Below, in pieces: positions 31,661 to 41,358 of a DNA stretch of 64,000 nucleotides. Source of the DNA: Bartonella sp. AU55XJBT. GTDB taxonomy: Bacteria; Pseudomonadota; Alphaproteobacteria; Rhizobiales; Rhizobiaceae. Position 1 is the first letter of the stretch, and every line of letters begins with the position of its first letter. The notes beneath the pieces were generated by a model. It made no database searches and was not told the DNA's origin. It saw nothing but the letters and a program-made list of their open reading frames with translations. A program made the position numbers and the translations under genes. The stretch lies in NCBI RefSeq assembly GCF_028618525.1, contig NZ_JAQITC010000001.1, forward strand, positions 124,001 through 188,000, written 5' to 3'.

Positions 31661-31810
31661 ATGAATTTTATGCCTTTCATGGAGGGAATGGTATACTCTT
31701 CATGGGCACCATCATGAGATGAATTTTTGGAATATGTGAGACTTTTAAACCTACCAACGCGTGAATACACAATAAAAATGATATTTTTGGGGGTGCTTTA
31801 TTTTATGTGA
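31661..31810 (+). pseudogene. Possible decayed short reading frame
   Basis: ATG 31661 follows GGGGAGC. It opens an 18-codon frame ending in TGA (31715-31717), and the same frame continues for 30 more codons (DEFLEYVRLLNLPTREYT near its start) to TGA 31808-31810. The peptide after the first stop looks protein-like, which suggests a small or truncated gene inactivated by a nonsense change. I do not recognise the family, and chance is possible. Confidence 0.25.
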
Positions 31811-31856
31811 AATGCCTGCTCTTTAAGAAAACCATTTGAAAAAAATCTTGCTCTGG

Positions 31857-31888
31857 TGTTAGCGTTTCGCTAACATGACGTTGTCATG
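31857..31888. other. Two abutting hairpins
   Basis: TGTTAGCG-TTT-CGCTAACA (31857-31875, 8-bp stem) is followed by CATGAC-GTT-GTCATG (31874-31888, 6-bp stem). The two share the bases CA. Neither is followed by a T-run on either strand, so they are not typical terminators. They lie about 400 bases upstream of accD. Confidence 0.6.
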
Positions 31889-32286
31889 TCCACTATTTTC
31901 AATGGATTATTCTAACCCTGTTAACTTCTTATATTATAAGGTTTCTTTTCTTCAAGACTGTTGATATGAATGATTAATTGGATGTTCATTTTTATTAAAA
32001 AATAAGGCATTTGTTAACCATCGCGCAAGGAGTGAATTTTAATCCAAAAGTCAAAGAATAAAAACATGTAAGTTATTAAAACTTATGAGAAATTTGTTAT
32101 AGGGAATACTCTTCATGTATATGATTGTTATGATATTGGAAAAATTAAAAAACAAACTATACGTACAGTGATAAAAGTATTAAATAGACTCGTTTGTTTC
32201 ACCGGAAAAGCAGATGTAACTGCTTAAGTTCTATATTCTTTCAATTCATGTAAAAGATGTATAATATTTAAAGGAAGGCTATAAAG

Positions 32287-33207
32287 ATGAACTGGATTAC
32301 AAATTATGTTCGTCCTAAAATTAACTCTATATTAGGACGCCGTGAAATTCCAGAAAATCTATGGATTAAAGATCCTACCAGTGGTGAAATGATTTTCCAT
32401 AAAGATTTGGAAGCCAATCAATTTGTGGCTCCCAATTCTGGCTATCATATGCGTATCAGTGCCAAAAATCGTCTCATGCATTTTTTTGATGATGGTGTCT
32501 ATACAGCTCTTGAAAATCCAAAAGTTGTAACAGATCCTTTAAAGTTTCGCGATGAAAAACGCTATATTGACCGGTTAAAAGATTATCGTTCTAAACTTGG
32601 CGTTGATGACAATATTTTAAGTGCACGTGGTACGATTGAAGGCTTACCCATTATTGCAACCGTTCAAGATTTCGCTTTTATGGGTGGATCCCTCGGTATG
32701 GCTTCAGGAGAAGCTATTATCAAAGCTTTTGATACTGCCATTGCTGAAAGGTGTCCTTTGGTTCTTTTTGCTGCTTCTGGTGGTGCACGCATGCAAGAAG
32801 GAACACTCTCATTGATGCAAATGCCCCGTACAACCGTAGCGATTGAAATGCTGAAAGAAGCAAAACTTCCGTATATTGTTGTTCTGACCAATCCAACCAC
32901 CGGTGGTGTTACTGCTTCTTACGCCATGCTTGGTGATATTCACATTGCCGAACCTGGCGCTATGATTGGTTTTGCTGGTCCACGTGTGATTCAACAAACG
33001 ATACGCGAAACCCTACCAGAAGGTTTTCAAAGTAGTGAATATCTTCTCGAACATGGTATGGTTGATATGGTTGTATCGCGTTTAGAAATGAAAACAACCA
33101 TTGCACGTCTTTTACGCTTAATGATGAAACATCCTGTTGTTGTTAACCCTTCCACCCCATCTCCAACAGATCCTGAAATGTCGCTTTCTAAAACAAAAGC
33201 AGCTTAA
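32287..33207 (+). CDS. accD: Acetyl-CoA carboxylase carboxyltransferase beta subunit
   Basis: This 306-residue subunit, with AccA, transfers the carboxyl group from biotin to acetyl-CoA, giving malonyl-CoA for fatty-acid synthesis. The crotonase-like core includes [28 protein letters not shown] and [18 protein letters not shown]. coli AccD has a four-cysteine zinc finger before the core. Here the corresponding region ([20 protein letters not shown], then [12 protein letters not shown]) has none of those cysteines. It is followed after four bases by folC. Confidence 0.95.
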   Translation: MNWITNYVRPKINSILGRREIPENLWIKDPTSGEMIFHKDLEANQFVAPNSGYHMRISAKNRLMHFFDDGVYTALENPKVVTDPLKFRDEKRYIDRLKDYRSKLGVDDNILSARGTIEGLPIIATVQDFAFMGGSLGMASGEAIIKAFDTAIAERCPLVLFAASGGARMQEGTLSLMQMPRTTVAIEMLKEAKLPYIVVLTNPTTGGVTASYAMLGDIHIAEPGAMIGFAGPRVIQQTIRETLPEGFQSSEYLLEHGMVDMVVSRLEMKTTIARLLRLMMKHPVVVNPSTPSPTDPEMSLSKTKAA

Positions 33208-33211
33208 ATTT

Positions 33212-34531
33212 ATGCAACAAAATCAAGTACAAAGGGTGGTGGATGATTTACTCAAGAATTATCCGAAAAAATTTGATCTTTCTTTAGAGCGTATTGTCCG
33301 ACTTTTAGAACGTCTTGGCAATCCACATTTAAAACTTGGCCCTGTTATTCACATTGCTGGAACAAATGGCAAAGGATCTGCTTCAGCAATTTGCCGTGCT
33401 CTTTTAGAAAGTGCAGGCTACAACGTTCATATGTACAGCTCACCTCATCTCGTCAACTGGAATGAACGCTGCCGGTTAGGCCAAAAAGGAGGTGGTCAAT
33501 TCGTTACAGAGACCCTATTGGCTGAAACAATCCATGAAATCATAAAAGTCAATCATCAAGAGCCGATTACTATTTTTGAAATTTTTACAGCCGCTGCCTT
33601 TATGCTGTTTCGTATCCATCCAGCTGATGTTGTCATTTTAGAAGTTGGGCTGGGAGGACGTTTTGATGCTACCAATGTCATTAACAAACCAGCTGTATCG
33701 CTTATTATGCCCATTGATTATGATCATGAGAGCTTTCTTGGAAACACAATTTCTCAAATCGCCTTTCAAAAAGGGGGGATTATCAAACCAAAGGTTCCTG
33801 TGGTCATCGGGAAGCAAAATTATGAAGAAACTCTTGCTACTTTAATATCCCTTGCCGATAAAAATAAAGCACCTTATTCTCTATTTGATCAAGATTATCA
33901 AAGCTATAAAGAACATGGACGTATGGTTTTTCAAAACAATCAAGGTCTTATGGATCTTCCCCTTCCTAATCTTATTGGAGACTACCAAATTGCCAATGCT
34001 GGCGCTTCTCTTGAAGCAGTCTATCAAGCAGGTTTTCACCTTTCAGAACAAGTCATAATTGATGCTTTGAAAAATATCTATTGGCCCGCGCGGATGCAAC
34101 ATCTTACCCACGGATATTTGGTTGATCAATTATCTCCTAAATTTGATTTATGGTTAGACGGTGGTCACAATCCTGCTGCTGGAAAAGTTATTGCGGCTGA
34201 ACTTACACAATGGAGAAAAAAAACAAATCGCCCCATTATTATGATTGCTGGCATGATCAATACAAAAGATGCTGTCGGTTATTTTCGTCCTTTAGCGGGC
34301 CTTGTCGATAAAATATATACGATACCGCTTGTTAATAATAACGCCAGTATCTGTCCAATAAATTTAGCTGAATCAGCCCAAAAAGCAGGAATCTTTGCGT
34401 CCGCCCAAGCGCACCTACAAGATGCTTTGCATAAAATTAAGGAAGAATATCAAGAGGTTATTGTCCTTATTGGAGGTTCCCTTTATCTTGCTGGCGATAT
34501 TTTGCGTGACAATAAAACACCACCGTGTTAG
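33212..34531 (+). CDS. folC: Folylpolyglutamate synthase / dihydrofolate synthase
   Basis: This 439-residue Mur-ligase-family enzyme adds glutamate to dihydropteroate and to folates. The P-loop is HIAGTNGKGSASAICR near residue 45. Other signatures are MYSSPHLVNWNERC, VGLGGRFDATNVI and WLDGGHNPAAG. An upstream in-frame start lies inside accD; ATG 33212, just after the accD stop, is preferred. The accD-folC pairing is conserved in alphaproteobacteria. Confidence 0.94.
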   Translation: MQQNQVQRVVDDLLKNYPKKFDLSLERIVRLLERLGNPHLKLGPVIHIAGTNGKGSASAICRALLESAGYNVHMYSSPHLVNWNERCRLGQKGGGQFVTETLLAETIHEIIKVNHQEPITIFEIFTAAAFMLFRIHPADVVILEVGLGGRFDATNVINKPAVSLIMPIDYDHESFLGNTISQIAFQKGGIIKPKVPVVIGKQNYEETLATLISLADKNKAPYSLFDQDYQSYKEHGRMVFQNNQGLMDLPLPNLIGDYQIANAGASLEAVYQAGFHLSEQVIIDALKNIYWPARMQHLTHGYLVDQLSPKFDLWLDGGHNPAAGKVIAAELTQWRKKTNRPIIMIAGMINTKDAVGYFRPLAGLVDKIYTIPLVNNNASICPINLAESAQKAGIFASAQAHLQDALHKIKEEYQEVIVLIGGSLYLAGDILRDNKTPPC

Positions 34532-34574
34532 AAATTGGCTATTTTTAAAGCTTTGAAAGATAGACTTTTTAATC

Positions 34575-35573
34575 ATGCAACTTGATTGTGCACTTTATCA
34601 ACATCCTAAACTTATTACTGTTTTTGGCGGGTCTGGTTTTGTAGGACGTCATGTCATTGAAACTTTGACGAAACGAGGATATCGCGTTCGTATCGCTGTT
34701 CGTTGTCCACAAAAAGCTTATTACATGCTCCAAATAGGAGAAGTAGGACAAACCCAAATGCTTAAAACGGATATCAAGCATCGTGCCTCTGTTGCACGCG
34801 CATTACTTGGAGCTGATGCCGCAGTGTTTTTGCCTGGTAGTTTAAAACAAGCCAATCAATCTAATTTTAAAAGTACACAAATTGATGGTACTTACAATGT
34901 TGCTGAACTAACAGCAGAAGCTGGTATTCCACTCATCTATATGTCAACACTTGTAGCCAAAGAGGATGCTTCATGTCTTTATGCGCGTGTTAAATTTATG
35001 GGTGAGCAAATCATTCATAACAAGCATTCTCAAGCAATTATTATCCGTCCATCTGTTATCTTTGGGCCAGAGGATTGCTTCTTTAACACGTTGGCAGATT
35101 TGTCGCGTTTTTTACCCATTATACCTCTTTTTGGAGGAGGACAAAGTAAATTGCAACCCGTGTATGTTGGTGACGTTGCTGAGTTTATTGCGCGCGCTTT
35201 AGATGGACAGGTTTCTTGGGGAAAAAATTATGATCTTGGTGGTCCCCAGATTATTACCTTCCAAAATACTCTTGAAAATATACTCAAAATTATTCATCGT
35301 AAAAAAACAATTCTATCCATGCCCCTCTCTGCTGGTCTATTAATTGGAAAAATTTTGGGAACAATCGGTAAATTGCCCTTTATACCGACACTCGTAACAG
35401 CCAATCAGATACGTTTTTTGCAAATGGATAACATTGTTTCTCAAGAAGCTCTTGAAAATGGATATACTTTAGAAGGTGTGGGAATTACTCCTAAAGCAAT
35501 CGCTGCGTCCTTGCCAAGTTATCTCTGGAGATTTCGTCCACATGGTCAATTTTCCCAAAACTTACTCGTCTAA
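34575..35573 (+). CDS. Complex I NDUFA9-like NAD(P)-binding protein
   Basis: This 332-residue atypical short-chain dehydrogenase resembles the mitochondrial complex I subunit NDUFA9. The Rossmann motif GGSGFVGRHVIETL begins near residue 16 and RIAVRCPQKAYYM follows. YARVK near 136 matches the YxxxK site. LQPVYVGDVAEFIARAL and the C-terminal helices are typical of the family. In alphaproteobacteria it is thought to aid complex I assembly or stability. The exact function in Bartonella is an inference. It begins 43 bases after folC. Confidence 0.85.
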   Translation: MQLDCALYQHPKLITVFGGSGFVGRHVIETLTKRGYRVRIAVRCPQKAYYMLQIGEVGQTQMLKTDIKHRASVARALLGADAAVFLPGSLKQANQSNFKSTQIDGTYNVAELTAEAGIPLIYMSTLVAKEDASCLYARVKFMGEQIIHNKHSQAIIIRPSVIFGPEDCFFNTLADLSRFLPIIPLFGGGQSKLQPVYVGDVAEFIARALDGQVSWGKNYDLGGPQIITFQNTLENILKIIHRKKTILSMPLSAGLLIGKILGTIGKLPFIPTLVTANQIRFLQMDNIVSQEALENGYTLEGVGITPKAIAASLPSYLWRFRPHGQFSQNLLV

Positions 35574-36306
35574 AATAAATTCTTCCAAAACTGAATTAAT
35601 TATTTGATTTATAATTCATGGCTTGTTGTTCGCTATTTTAAAATCAATGTGCTCAATAGATTGATGTTTTTGCATTTTAAATACTCCATTGATATCATAA
35701 ATGATATCATAAAAAGTGTTTTCTCGCATATTTACAGTCTTTTGAAAAAAATTATTGAAAACAGGAAAAAAACATCTCTTACAAACTATCCTCATGCAGG
35801 AGCATGATGCACCATAGGAATTCAGAAAAACCTACGCTGAGATTGTCTATCCATAAATATAAAGACAACAATATATGGCTTTGCATTATATTATTTTGCT
35901 CAAAAGCTTAATCATGAAATGAAACGAGGTAATGATACCTTTTCTAAACAACTGCATGAATGAGGAAGATAAGAGTATACTATTTTTGATTATCCCGTAA
36001 AAAAGTCGATATGAAAACTGTGAAGCAATACATCATTTTTATTCTTTAAAAGGTATCCCTCTGAAGATTTTTAAAAGCTTTAACGTTCCGTAAAAAGAAT
36101 AAAATTTTGTTTTTATAATAAGACTTATCCTGAGATTTCTTGTCCTCTTCGTAAATCATTACTCAGAGCCATAAATGCGTATTTATTACACAAGTTGGTA
36201 AAGATTTTAAAAGAGCTTTTTCACGTAAAGAAGTCTTCTTCTTGTCTTGCATTTTTTTTTAATTTCTCCTACCGTCTTTAAAAAAGTGATTTTAAAGGAA
36301 TGAAGA
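35574..36306. other. Spacer upstream of ahcY
   Basis: This spacer of 733 bases holds no recognised gene. A small hairpin, CTCATGC-AGGA-GCATGATG, lies near 35793-35808. A stretch around 35875-35970 reads as FALYYFAQKLNHEMKRG in one frame before stops, which could be decayed coding sequence of unknown origin. No SAH or SAM riboswitch motif was recognised. Because ahcY follows ptsH in relatives, this spacer may be a rearrangement junction. Confidence 0.45.
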
Positions 36307-37704
36307 ATGACAGCTCAAGATTTTGTTGTCAAAGATATTGCCCTTGCCGATTATGGTCGTAAAGAACTTGATATTGCTGAAACTGAAATGCCTGGCTTGA
36401 TGGCTTGTCGCAAGGAATTTTCCTCTAGTCAACCTTTGCGTGGTGCGCGCATTTCTGGTTCATTACATATGACAATTCAAACAGCTGTTTTAATTGAAAC
36501 ATTAAAAGTGATTGGTGCCGATATACGGTGGAGCTCTAGCAATATTTTTTCTACGCAAGATCATGCAGCAGCAGCTATCGCCGCAACGGGTATCCCTGTA
36601 TTTGCCGTTAAGGGTGAAACATTGGAAGAATATTGGACTTATATAGATGCAATTTTCCAATGGCCTGATGGTAATCCTTCCAATATGATTTTAGATGATG
36701 GAGCAGATGCTACAAACTATATTCTCATGGGAAGTCGTGCAGAACAAAATAAAGATATCCTCTCGCATCCCAAAACAGAAGAAGAAGAAATTTTTTTCAA
36801 ACAAATCCAAAAGCGTATGGATATAACGCCAGGATTTTTTACACGACAACGCACAGCAATTAAAGGTGTAAGCGAAGAAACCACAACAGGTGTAAACCGT
36901 CTTTATCAATTACAAAAAGAAGGACTCCTGCCTTTTCCTGCTATTAATGTCAATGATAGCGTCACGAAATCAAAGTTTGATAATAAATACGGATGTAAAG
37001 AATCATTAGTTGATGGTATTCGCCGTGGAACAGACGTGATGATCGCGGGGAAAACTGCCATTGTCTGTGGTTATGGTGATGTAGGAAAAGGTTCAGCAGC
37101 ATCTCTTTCAGGTGCTGGAGCTCGTGTTAAAATAACAGAAATTGATCCTATTTGCGCACTTCAAGCAGCTATGGATGGCTATGAAGTTATTAATTTGGAT
37201 GATGCTGCCTCCAGCGCTGATATTATCATCACAACAACAGGCAATAAAGATGTTGTCCGTTTAGACCATATGCGACAAGTAAAAGATATGTGTATTCTTG
37301 GCAATATTGGTCATTTTGATAATGAAATCCAAGTTTCTGCCCTTAGAAATTTTCCGTGGACAAATATTAAACCTCAAGTTGATATGATCACCTTTCCCGA
37401 TGGAAAACGTATTATTTTGCTTTCTGAAGGGCGGTTGTTAAATCTTGGTAATGCAACAGGGCATCCTTCTTTTGTCATGTCGGCCTCGTTTACCAATCAA
37501 GTTTTAGCGCAAATTGAACTCTTTACCCGTGCAGAACACTATAAAAATGAAGTCACTGTTCTGCCTAAACATCTTGACGAAAAAGTTGCACGTCTTCATC
37601 TTGATCGGTTAGGAATAAAATTAACTGTTTTATCAGAAGAACAAGCTGCTTATATTGGAGTTACACCGCAAGGACCTTATAAACCAAACCATTACCGTTA
37701 CTAA
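36307..37704 (+). CDS. ahcY: Adenosylhomocysteinase
   Basis: This 465-residue NAD-dependent enzyme splits S-adenosylhomocysteine to adenosine and homocysteine, relieving product inhibition of methyltransferases. Signatures include [32 protein letters not shown] and the Rossmann loop [13 protein letters not shown] near residues 254-266. The C-terminus KPNHYRY is the conserved tail reaching the neighbouring subunit. The length matches bacterial tetramers with the extra loop. The AAAGGA ribosome site precedes ATG 36307. Several methyltransferases in the window (RlmN, UbiE and others) generate its substrate. Confidence 0.97.
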   Translation: MTAQDFVVKDIALADYGRKELDIAETEMPGLMACRKEFSSSQPLRGARISGSLHMTIQTAVLIETLKVIGADIRWSSSNIFSTQDHAAAAIAATGIPVFAVKGETLEEYWTYIDAIFQWPDGNPSNMILDDGADATNYILMGSRAEQNKDILSHPKTEEEEIFFKQIQKRMDITPGFFTRQRTAIKGVSEETTTGVNRLYQLQKEGLLPFPAINVNDSVTKSKFDNKYGCKESLVDGIRRGTDVMIAGKTAIVCGYGDVGKGSAASLSGAGARVKITEIDPICALQAAMDGYEVINLDDAASSADIIITTTGNKDVVRLDHMRQVKDMCILGNIGHFDNEIQVSALRNFPWTNIKPQVDMITFPDGKRIILLSEGRLLNLGNATGHPSFVMSASFTNQVLAQIELFTRAEHYKNEVTVLPKHLDEKVARLHLDRLGIKLTVLSEEQAAYIGVTPQGPYKPNHYRY

Positions 37705-37785
37705 AATGCTTCCTTGGGTTTAAAAAAAGGGAAAGATGTCGTGCTCAACTTTGGTGACCATACCCCCAAAGAAAAAGCTCAAAAA

Positions 37786-40206
37786 ATGATTCGAATCTGC
37801 ACGCATATATTTTGCCTTTTTTTCTTTTTTTCTCCGACACACACTGTTGCTCAGTCGTTGGAAGGTTATTTACCATTTTCCTTCACTTTGCCAAATGGTC
37901 CATGGTTGCTTTTAGCGCTATGTGGAGGAATTTCTTGTGCTTCATTTTTCACGTGCATGGCTGTGATTATGCATGCAAAAAAAGCAGCTCAGAAGCCTTT
38001 GAAGATAATTCAGACAGATTTTTCTGAAAAACTTAAATATTATGAATGGCTTCTGGAAGAAACCGAACAATTCCTTCTTATTTGGGAAAATCCAACAACC
38101 TTACCTCGTGTCGTGGGTAACCTTTCCACATTGCAAAAAATAGGCATTGATCAGCGAGATTTTCAGCGCTTTGAACTCTGGGTTGAAGAAAATTCTCTGC
38201 GAGAACTTGATTATGCGTTGACTCAACTGCGTTGTAAATGTCACCCTTTTGAACTTTCTATCACCACCACAAATCATGTGCTGCTACAAGTTACAGGGGT
38301 TATCGCAGGGACAGTCGCCATTGCTCGTTTTCAGGATATCTCAAAACAGCAAAGCGAAAATGCTCGTTTACAGAAAGATATTGCCCGCCTTCTTACTGAA
38401 CTGAGAATGCAGCGTAATCTTCTTGATCTTATTCAAGAGCCTGTATGGATAAAAGATTGCGAAGGAAAAATTTGTTTTATCAATCGCGCCTTTAGAGAAA
38501 TGACAAACTTTCGTGAAGACAGAGATGAAGTGGAGGATCTTTTTAATGAAAATACACAACGCAAAACAAATGAAACAGAAACAATTTTTCAAGAACATGT
38601 TCATACCGTCATTGATGGAGAGCGGCGCCGTTTTCACCTCACACGTCTCACAACAGCAGAAGGAATGGCTGCTTTTGCACGTGATGACAGCGCCTATGAA
38701 AATCTTGCTCATGAATTAAGATATGTTCTTCAAAGCCATTGTGAAACCCTTGACCAAATCTCAACAGCTGTTGCCATTTTTGATACAAACCAAAAATTAA
38801 AATTCTGCAATCATGCTTTTAAAGTTTTATGGCCATTAGAAAGTTCCTTTTTAGAAAGTGAACCAAGCCATACATTATTTCTTGAACGTTTACGTGAAAA
38901 AGGGCTCATTGCTGAACATCCTGATTGGCGCGCGTGGAAAGAAGAACTTTTTAAAGCCTATCGGCAAATGGAATCAAACCAACAAATTTGGAATCTCCCA
39001 GATGGTCGTACGGTGCGTGTTGTCTCGAACCCTCATCCACAAGGAGGAGTCACGTGGCTTTATGAAAACCTCACAGAAAAAATTGATCTTGAGCGCCGTT
39101 ATAATACACTTATTAAAATACAAGGTGAAACACTTGATAAACTTTCTGAAGGTGTGGTCGTTTTTGGTGCTGATGGACGCCTTCGTTTATCGAATCCTTC
39201 CCTGTCGAAATTGTGGTCGCTTCCTTATAATTTACTGGTAGAAGGAACCCATATTACACAGTTAAAAAACCATTGTTCAGCCTTAACCGTGCGACAAGAA
39301 TGGGATCAATTTACTAAATTCATTACCGGTTTTGCTGAAAAACGTGAAACATATTCGGGTCGTATAGATCTTAAAAATGATATGATTATTGACTATACTT
39401 TAGTCCCTCTTCCCGATGGACAAACAATGCTTACTTTTGTGAATGTTACAGACACTGTCCATGTTGCACGTGCTCTTCAAGAAAGAAATGAAGCCTTAGA
39501 AAGTGCAGATCGTTTGCGTAATGAATTTGTTCAACATGTTTCCTATGAATTGCGTACACCTCTTACTAACATTATTGGATTTTCCGATATTTTACGGGAT
39601 CAAATTTTCGGTTCTATCAATGAGCGCCAACAAGAATATCTTGGGCACATTCATTCAGAATCAGGAACTCTTTTAAATATTGTTAATGATATTCTTGATC
39701 TTGCCACCCTTGATGCAGGCATTATGGAGTTAGACATAAAACCAGTTAATATTGCCGATGCAATGATACAAGCAGTAGCACGTGTAGAAGATCGCCTTAA
39801 TGGACGTCATATTACGCTTTTACAACAAATTTCTCCTTCCTTAAACACTATTTCTGCTGACGAAAAACGCTTACATCAAATTTTTGTGAATGTCCTGAGT
39901 AATGCACTTAATTTTGCAACGGAAGCGAGCACAATTGAATTTTGTGTCGATGAACAAGATGATAACATTGTCTTTAGCGTTCACAATGAGGGCTCTGACA
40001 TCCCTGAAGACATTCTTGATCGTATTTTTAAACGTTTTTCTTCCCATTCACACCATGGTGGACGTGCAGGAGCAGGACTTGGTCTTTCGCTTGTGAAAAG
40101 TTTTGTTGAACTACACGGTGGACATGTTGAAATTCTTACCGGTTCTGGAAAAGGAACAACAGTTAAGTGTTTTTTCCCCCTCCTAAAAGGGGATAAGATT
40201 TTTTAA
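37786..40206 (+). CDS. divL: DivL-like cell-cycle sensor kinase with Tyr phospho-acceptor
   Basis: This membrane-anchored multi-PAS kinase has about 806 residues. A signal-like segment ends near THTVAQ, and a second hydrophobic segment (GPWLLLALCGGISCAS) follows. Three PAS-like regions lie between about 200 and 560. The dimerisation box reads FVQHVSYELRTPLTNIIGF, so the residue normally His is Tyr587. The N box (NVLSNALNF) and G box (AGAGLGLSLVKSF) are intact. Tyr in place of His is the hallmark of DivL, which modulates CckA and CtrA in Caulobacter; an equivalent role here is inferred. TTG 37714 and GTG 37741 (after AAAGGGAAAG) are alternative starts. Its stop overlaps tsaE. Confidence 0.85.
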   Translation: MIRICTHIFCLFFFFSPTHTVAQSLEGYLPFSFTLPNGPWLLLALCGGISCASFFTCMAVIMHAKKAAQKPLKIIQTDFSEKLKYYEWLLEETEQFLLIWENPTTLPRVVGNLSTLQKIGIDQRDFQRFELWVEENSLRELDYALTQLRCKCHPFELSITTTNHVLLQVTGVIAGTVAIARFQDISKQQSENARLQKDIARLLTELRMQRNLLDLIQEPVWIKDCEGKICFINRAFREMTNFREDRDEVEDLFNENTQRKTNETETIFQEHVHTVIDGERRRFHLTRLTTAEGMAAFARDDSAYENLAHELRYVLQSHCETLDQISTAVAIFDTNQKLKFCNHAFKVLWPLESSFLESEPSHTLFLERLREKGLIAEHPDWRAWKEELFKAYRQMESNQQIWNLPDGRTVRVVSNPHPQGGVTWLYENLTEKIDLERRYNTLIKIQGETLDKLSEGVVVFGADGRLRLSNPSLSKLWSLPYNLLVEGTHITQLKNHCSALTVRQEWDQFTKFITGFAEKRETYSGRIDLKNDMIIDYTLVPLPDGQTMLTFVNVTDTVHVARALQERNEALESADRLRNEFVQHVSYELRTPLTNIIGFSDILRDQIFGSINERQQEYLGHIHSESGTLLNIVNDILDLATLDAGIMELDIKPVNIADAMIQAVARVEDRLNGRHITLLQQISPSLNTISADEKRLHQIFVNVLSNALNFATEASTIEFCVDEQDDNIVFSVHNEGSDIPEDILDRIFKRFSSHSHHGGRAGAGLGLSLVKSFVELHGGHVEILTGSGKGTTVKCFFPLLKGDKIF

Positions 40207-40685
40207 TGAAAGCCTTAATGAATTTTAATTTTTTTCTTGAAAATGAAGAGGCAACAAAGCTTTTTGCAAAAAATTTAGCCCTTTCTTTAAAGCCAGGGGA
40301 TCTTGTGACGCTGCAAGGAGATCTTGGAACTGGAAAATCAACCATTGCACGGACAATCATCCAAACGCTTGCAAACGATAATACTATAGATGTTCCAAGC
40401 CCTACTTTTACTCTTATGCAAAGCTACCAACTTCCACAGTTTGAAATTATTCATGCTGATCTTTATCGCCTTTCTATGGCAGAAGAAATTGACGAATTAG
40501 GGCTTCATGAAGCACGTGAGAAAAACATTTTACTCGTTGAATGGCCAGAAAGAAGTGCAGACCTTTTAGAGATTGCCACTTTTGCACTCATCTTACACTA
40601 TAAAGCACAGGGACGTCATGTGACATTGAGATCAACACAACATTCCATTGAACGTTTGCAACAATCTTTTGCAATTCGCACATAA
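40206..40685 (+). CDS. tsaE: tRNA t6A biosynthesis ATPase TsaE
   Basis: This 159-residue P-loop protein works with TsaB and TsaD to make N6-threonylcarbamoyl-adenosine at position 37 of ANN-decoding tRNAs. Walker A is GDLGTGKST at residues 38-46. The family signatures PSPTFTLMQSY and HADLYRL follow, with LVEWPER near 118. The ATG overlaps the divL stop (TAATG), so they are translationally coupled. In rhizobia this gene is commonly followed by an aminoglycoside-phosphotransferase-like kinase and a nucleotidyltransferase gene (AmgK/MurU type), but both are absent here. Confidence 0.93.
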   Translation: MKALMNFNFFLENEEATKLFAKNLALSLKPGDLVTLQGDLGTGKSTIARTIIQTLANDNTIDVPSPTFTLMQSYQLPQFEIIHADLYRLSMAEEIDELGLHEAREKNILLVEWPERSADLLEIATFALILHYKAQGRHVTLRSTQHSIERLQQSFAIRT

Positions 40686-40813
40686 AAAACATCGACATGA
40701 TCATGCATAACAGTGTGGATTCTTAAAAGCATTAAAATAAATGCATCTAACTTTTTGATTTAATTGACTTGCTATTACCAATATATTTTAGAAAAGAATG
40801 TTTAAAAAAGCCA

Positions 40814-40840
40814 AAAGGAGAGATAAAATTTCTCTCCTTT
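40814..40840 (-). terminator. trxA terminator
   Basis: The perfect 10-bp arms AAAGGAGAGA and TCTCTCCTTT enclose a seven-base loop. Read on the minus strand, the stem is followed by TGGCTTTTTT. It lies just after trxA and would end the addB-addA-trxA transcript; the plus strand after the stem has no T-run. Confidence 0.8.
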
Positions 40841-40861
40841 ATCGTTGCCTATGTATAAGCA

Positions 40862-41185
40862 TTAACTAAGCCCATCTTTTATCCATTCAGAAAGACGTCC
40901 TTTAGAGGTAGCACCAACCATATTTGATGAAACATTTCCATTTTTAAACATTAATAATGTAGGGATAGAGCGCACGCCATATTGGGTAGCCAATTCCGGA
41001 TTTTCATCAATATTTACTTTAGCAATTTTAACTTGATTTTGCATTTCCGTTGAAATTTCATCTAAAATTGGCGCAATCATTTTGCAGGGACCGCACCATT
41101 CTGCCCAAAAATCAACCACAACAGGGGTGGAAGAGGTTAGAACTTCACTTTCGAAATTGTTCTTATCAACTTTTATACACGTCAT
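40862..41185 (-). CDS. trxA: Thioredoxin
   Basis: This 107-residue thioredoxin reduces protein disulfides in the cytosol. The active site is WCGPCK at residues 30-35, and the cis-proline lies in [12 protein letters not shown] start it at MTCIKVD, preceded by AAAGGAT, rather than at an upstream in-frame ATG at 41230, which adds a 15-residue tail not seen in thioredoxins. It follows addA on the same strand, a conserved alphaproteobacterial arrangement. Confidence 0.95.
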   Translation of the reverse strand: MTCIKVDKNNFESEVLTSSTPVVVDFWAEWCGPCKMIAPILDEISTEMQNQVKIAKVNIDENPELATQYGVRSIPTLLMFKNGNVSSNMVGATSKGRLSEWIKDGLS

Positions 41186-41358
41186 TGATTTATCCTTTAT
41201 ACTCACTTTTATAGATTGGTATGATAACAATTCATATCAAGTTATTGCAAAGATAAATTATTAAAGGGATTTTCTTCACCAAAAATTGTGGAGCGCATTT
41301 ATTTGAATAATTTTATGAAAATAAAAAGCATAAAGATACTTTGAAAGGAAGAAATAGC

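Larger units (their letters stand above)
31307..32286. other. Long spacer upstream of accD
   Basis: This spacer of 980 bases contains a partial repeat copy (about 31435-31535), a possible decayed reading frame (31661-31810) and two abutting hairpins (31857-31888). In many alphaproteobacteria trpF-trpB-trpA precede accD. None of their motifs was recognised here, which fits loss of tryptophan synthesis, although they may lie elsewhere. An AAGGAAGG ribosome site precedes accD. Confidence 0.5.

Noticed and set aside
35574..36306. Possible SAH or SAM riboswitch before ahcY.
   Set aside because: No conserved core of either class could be found; only one small hairpin is present far upstream.
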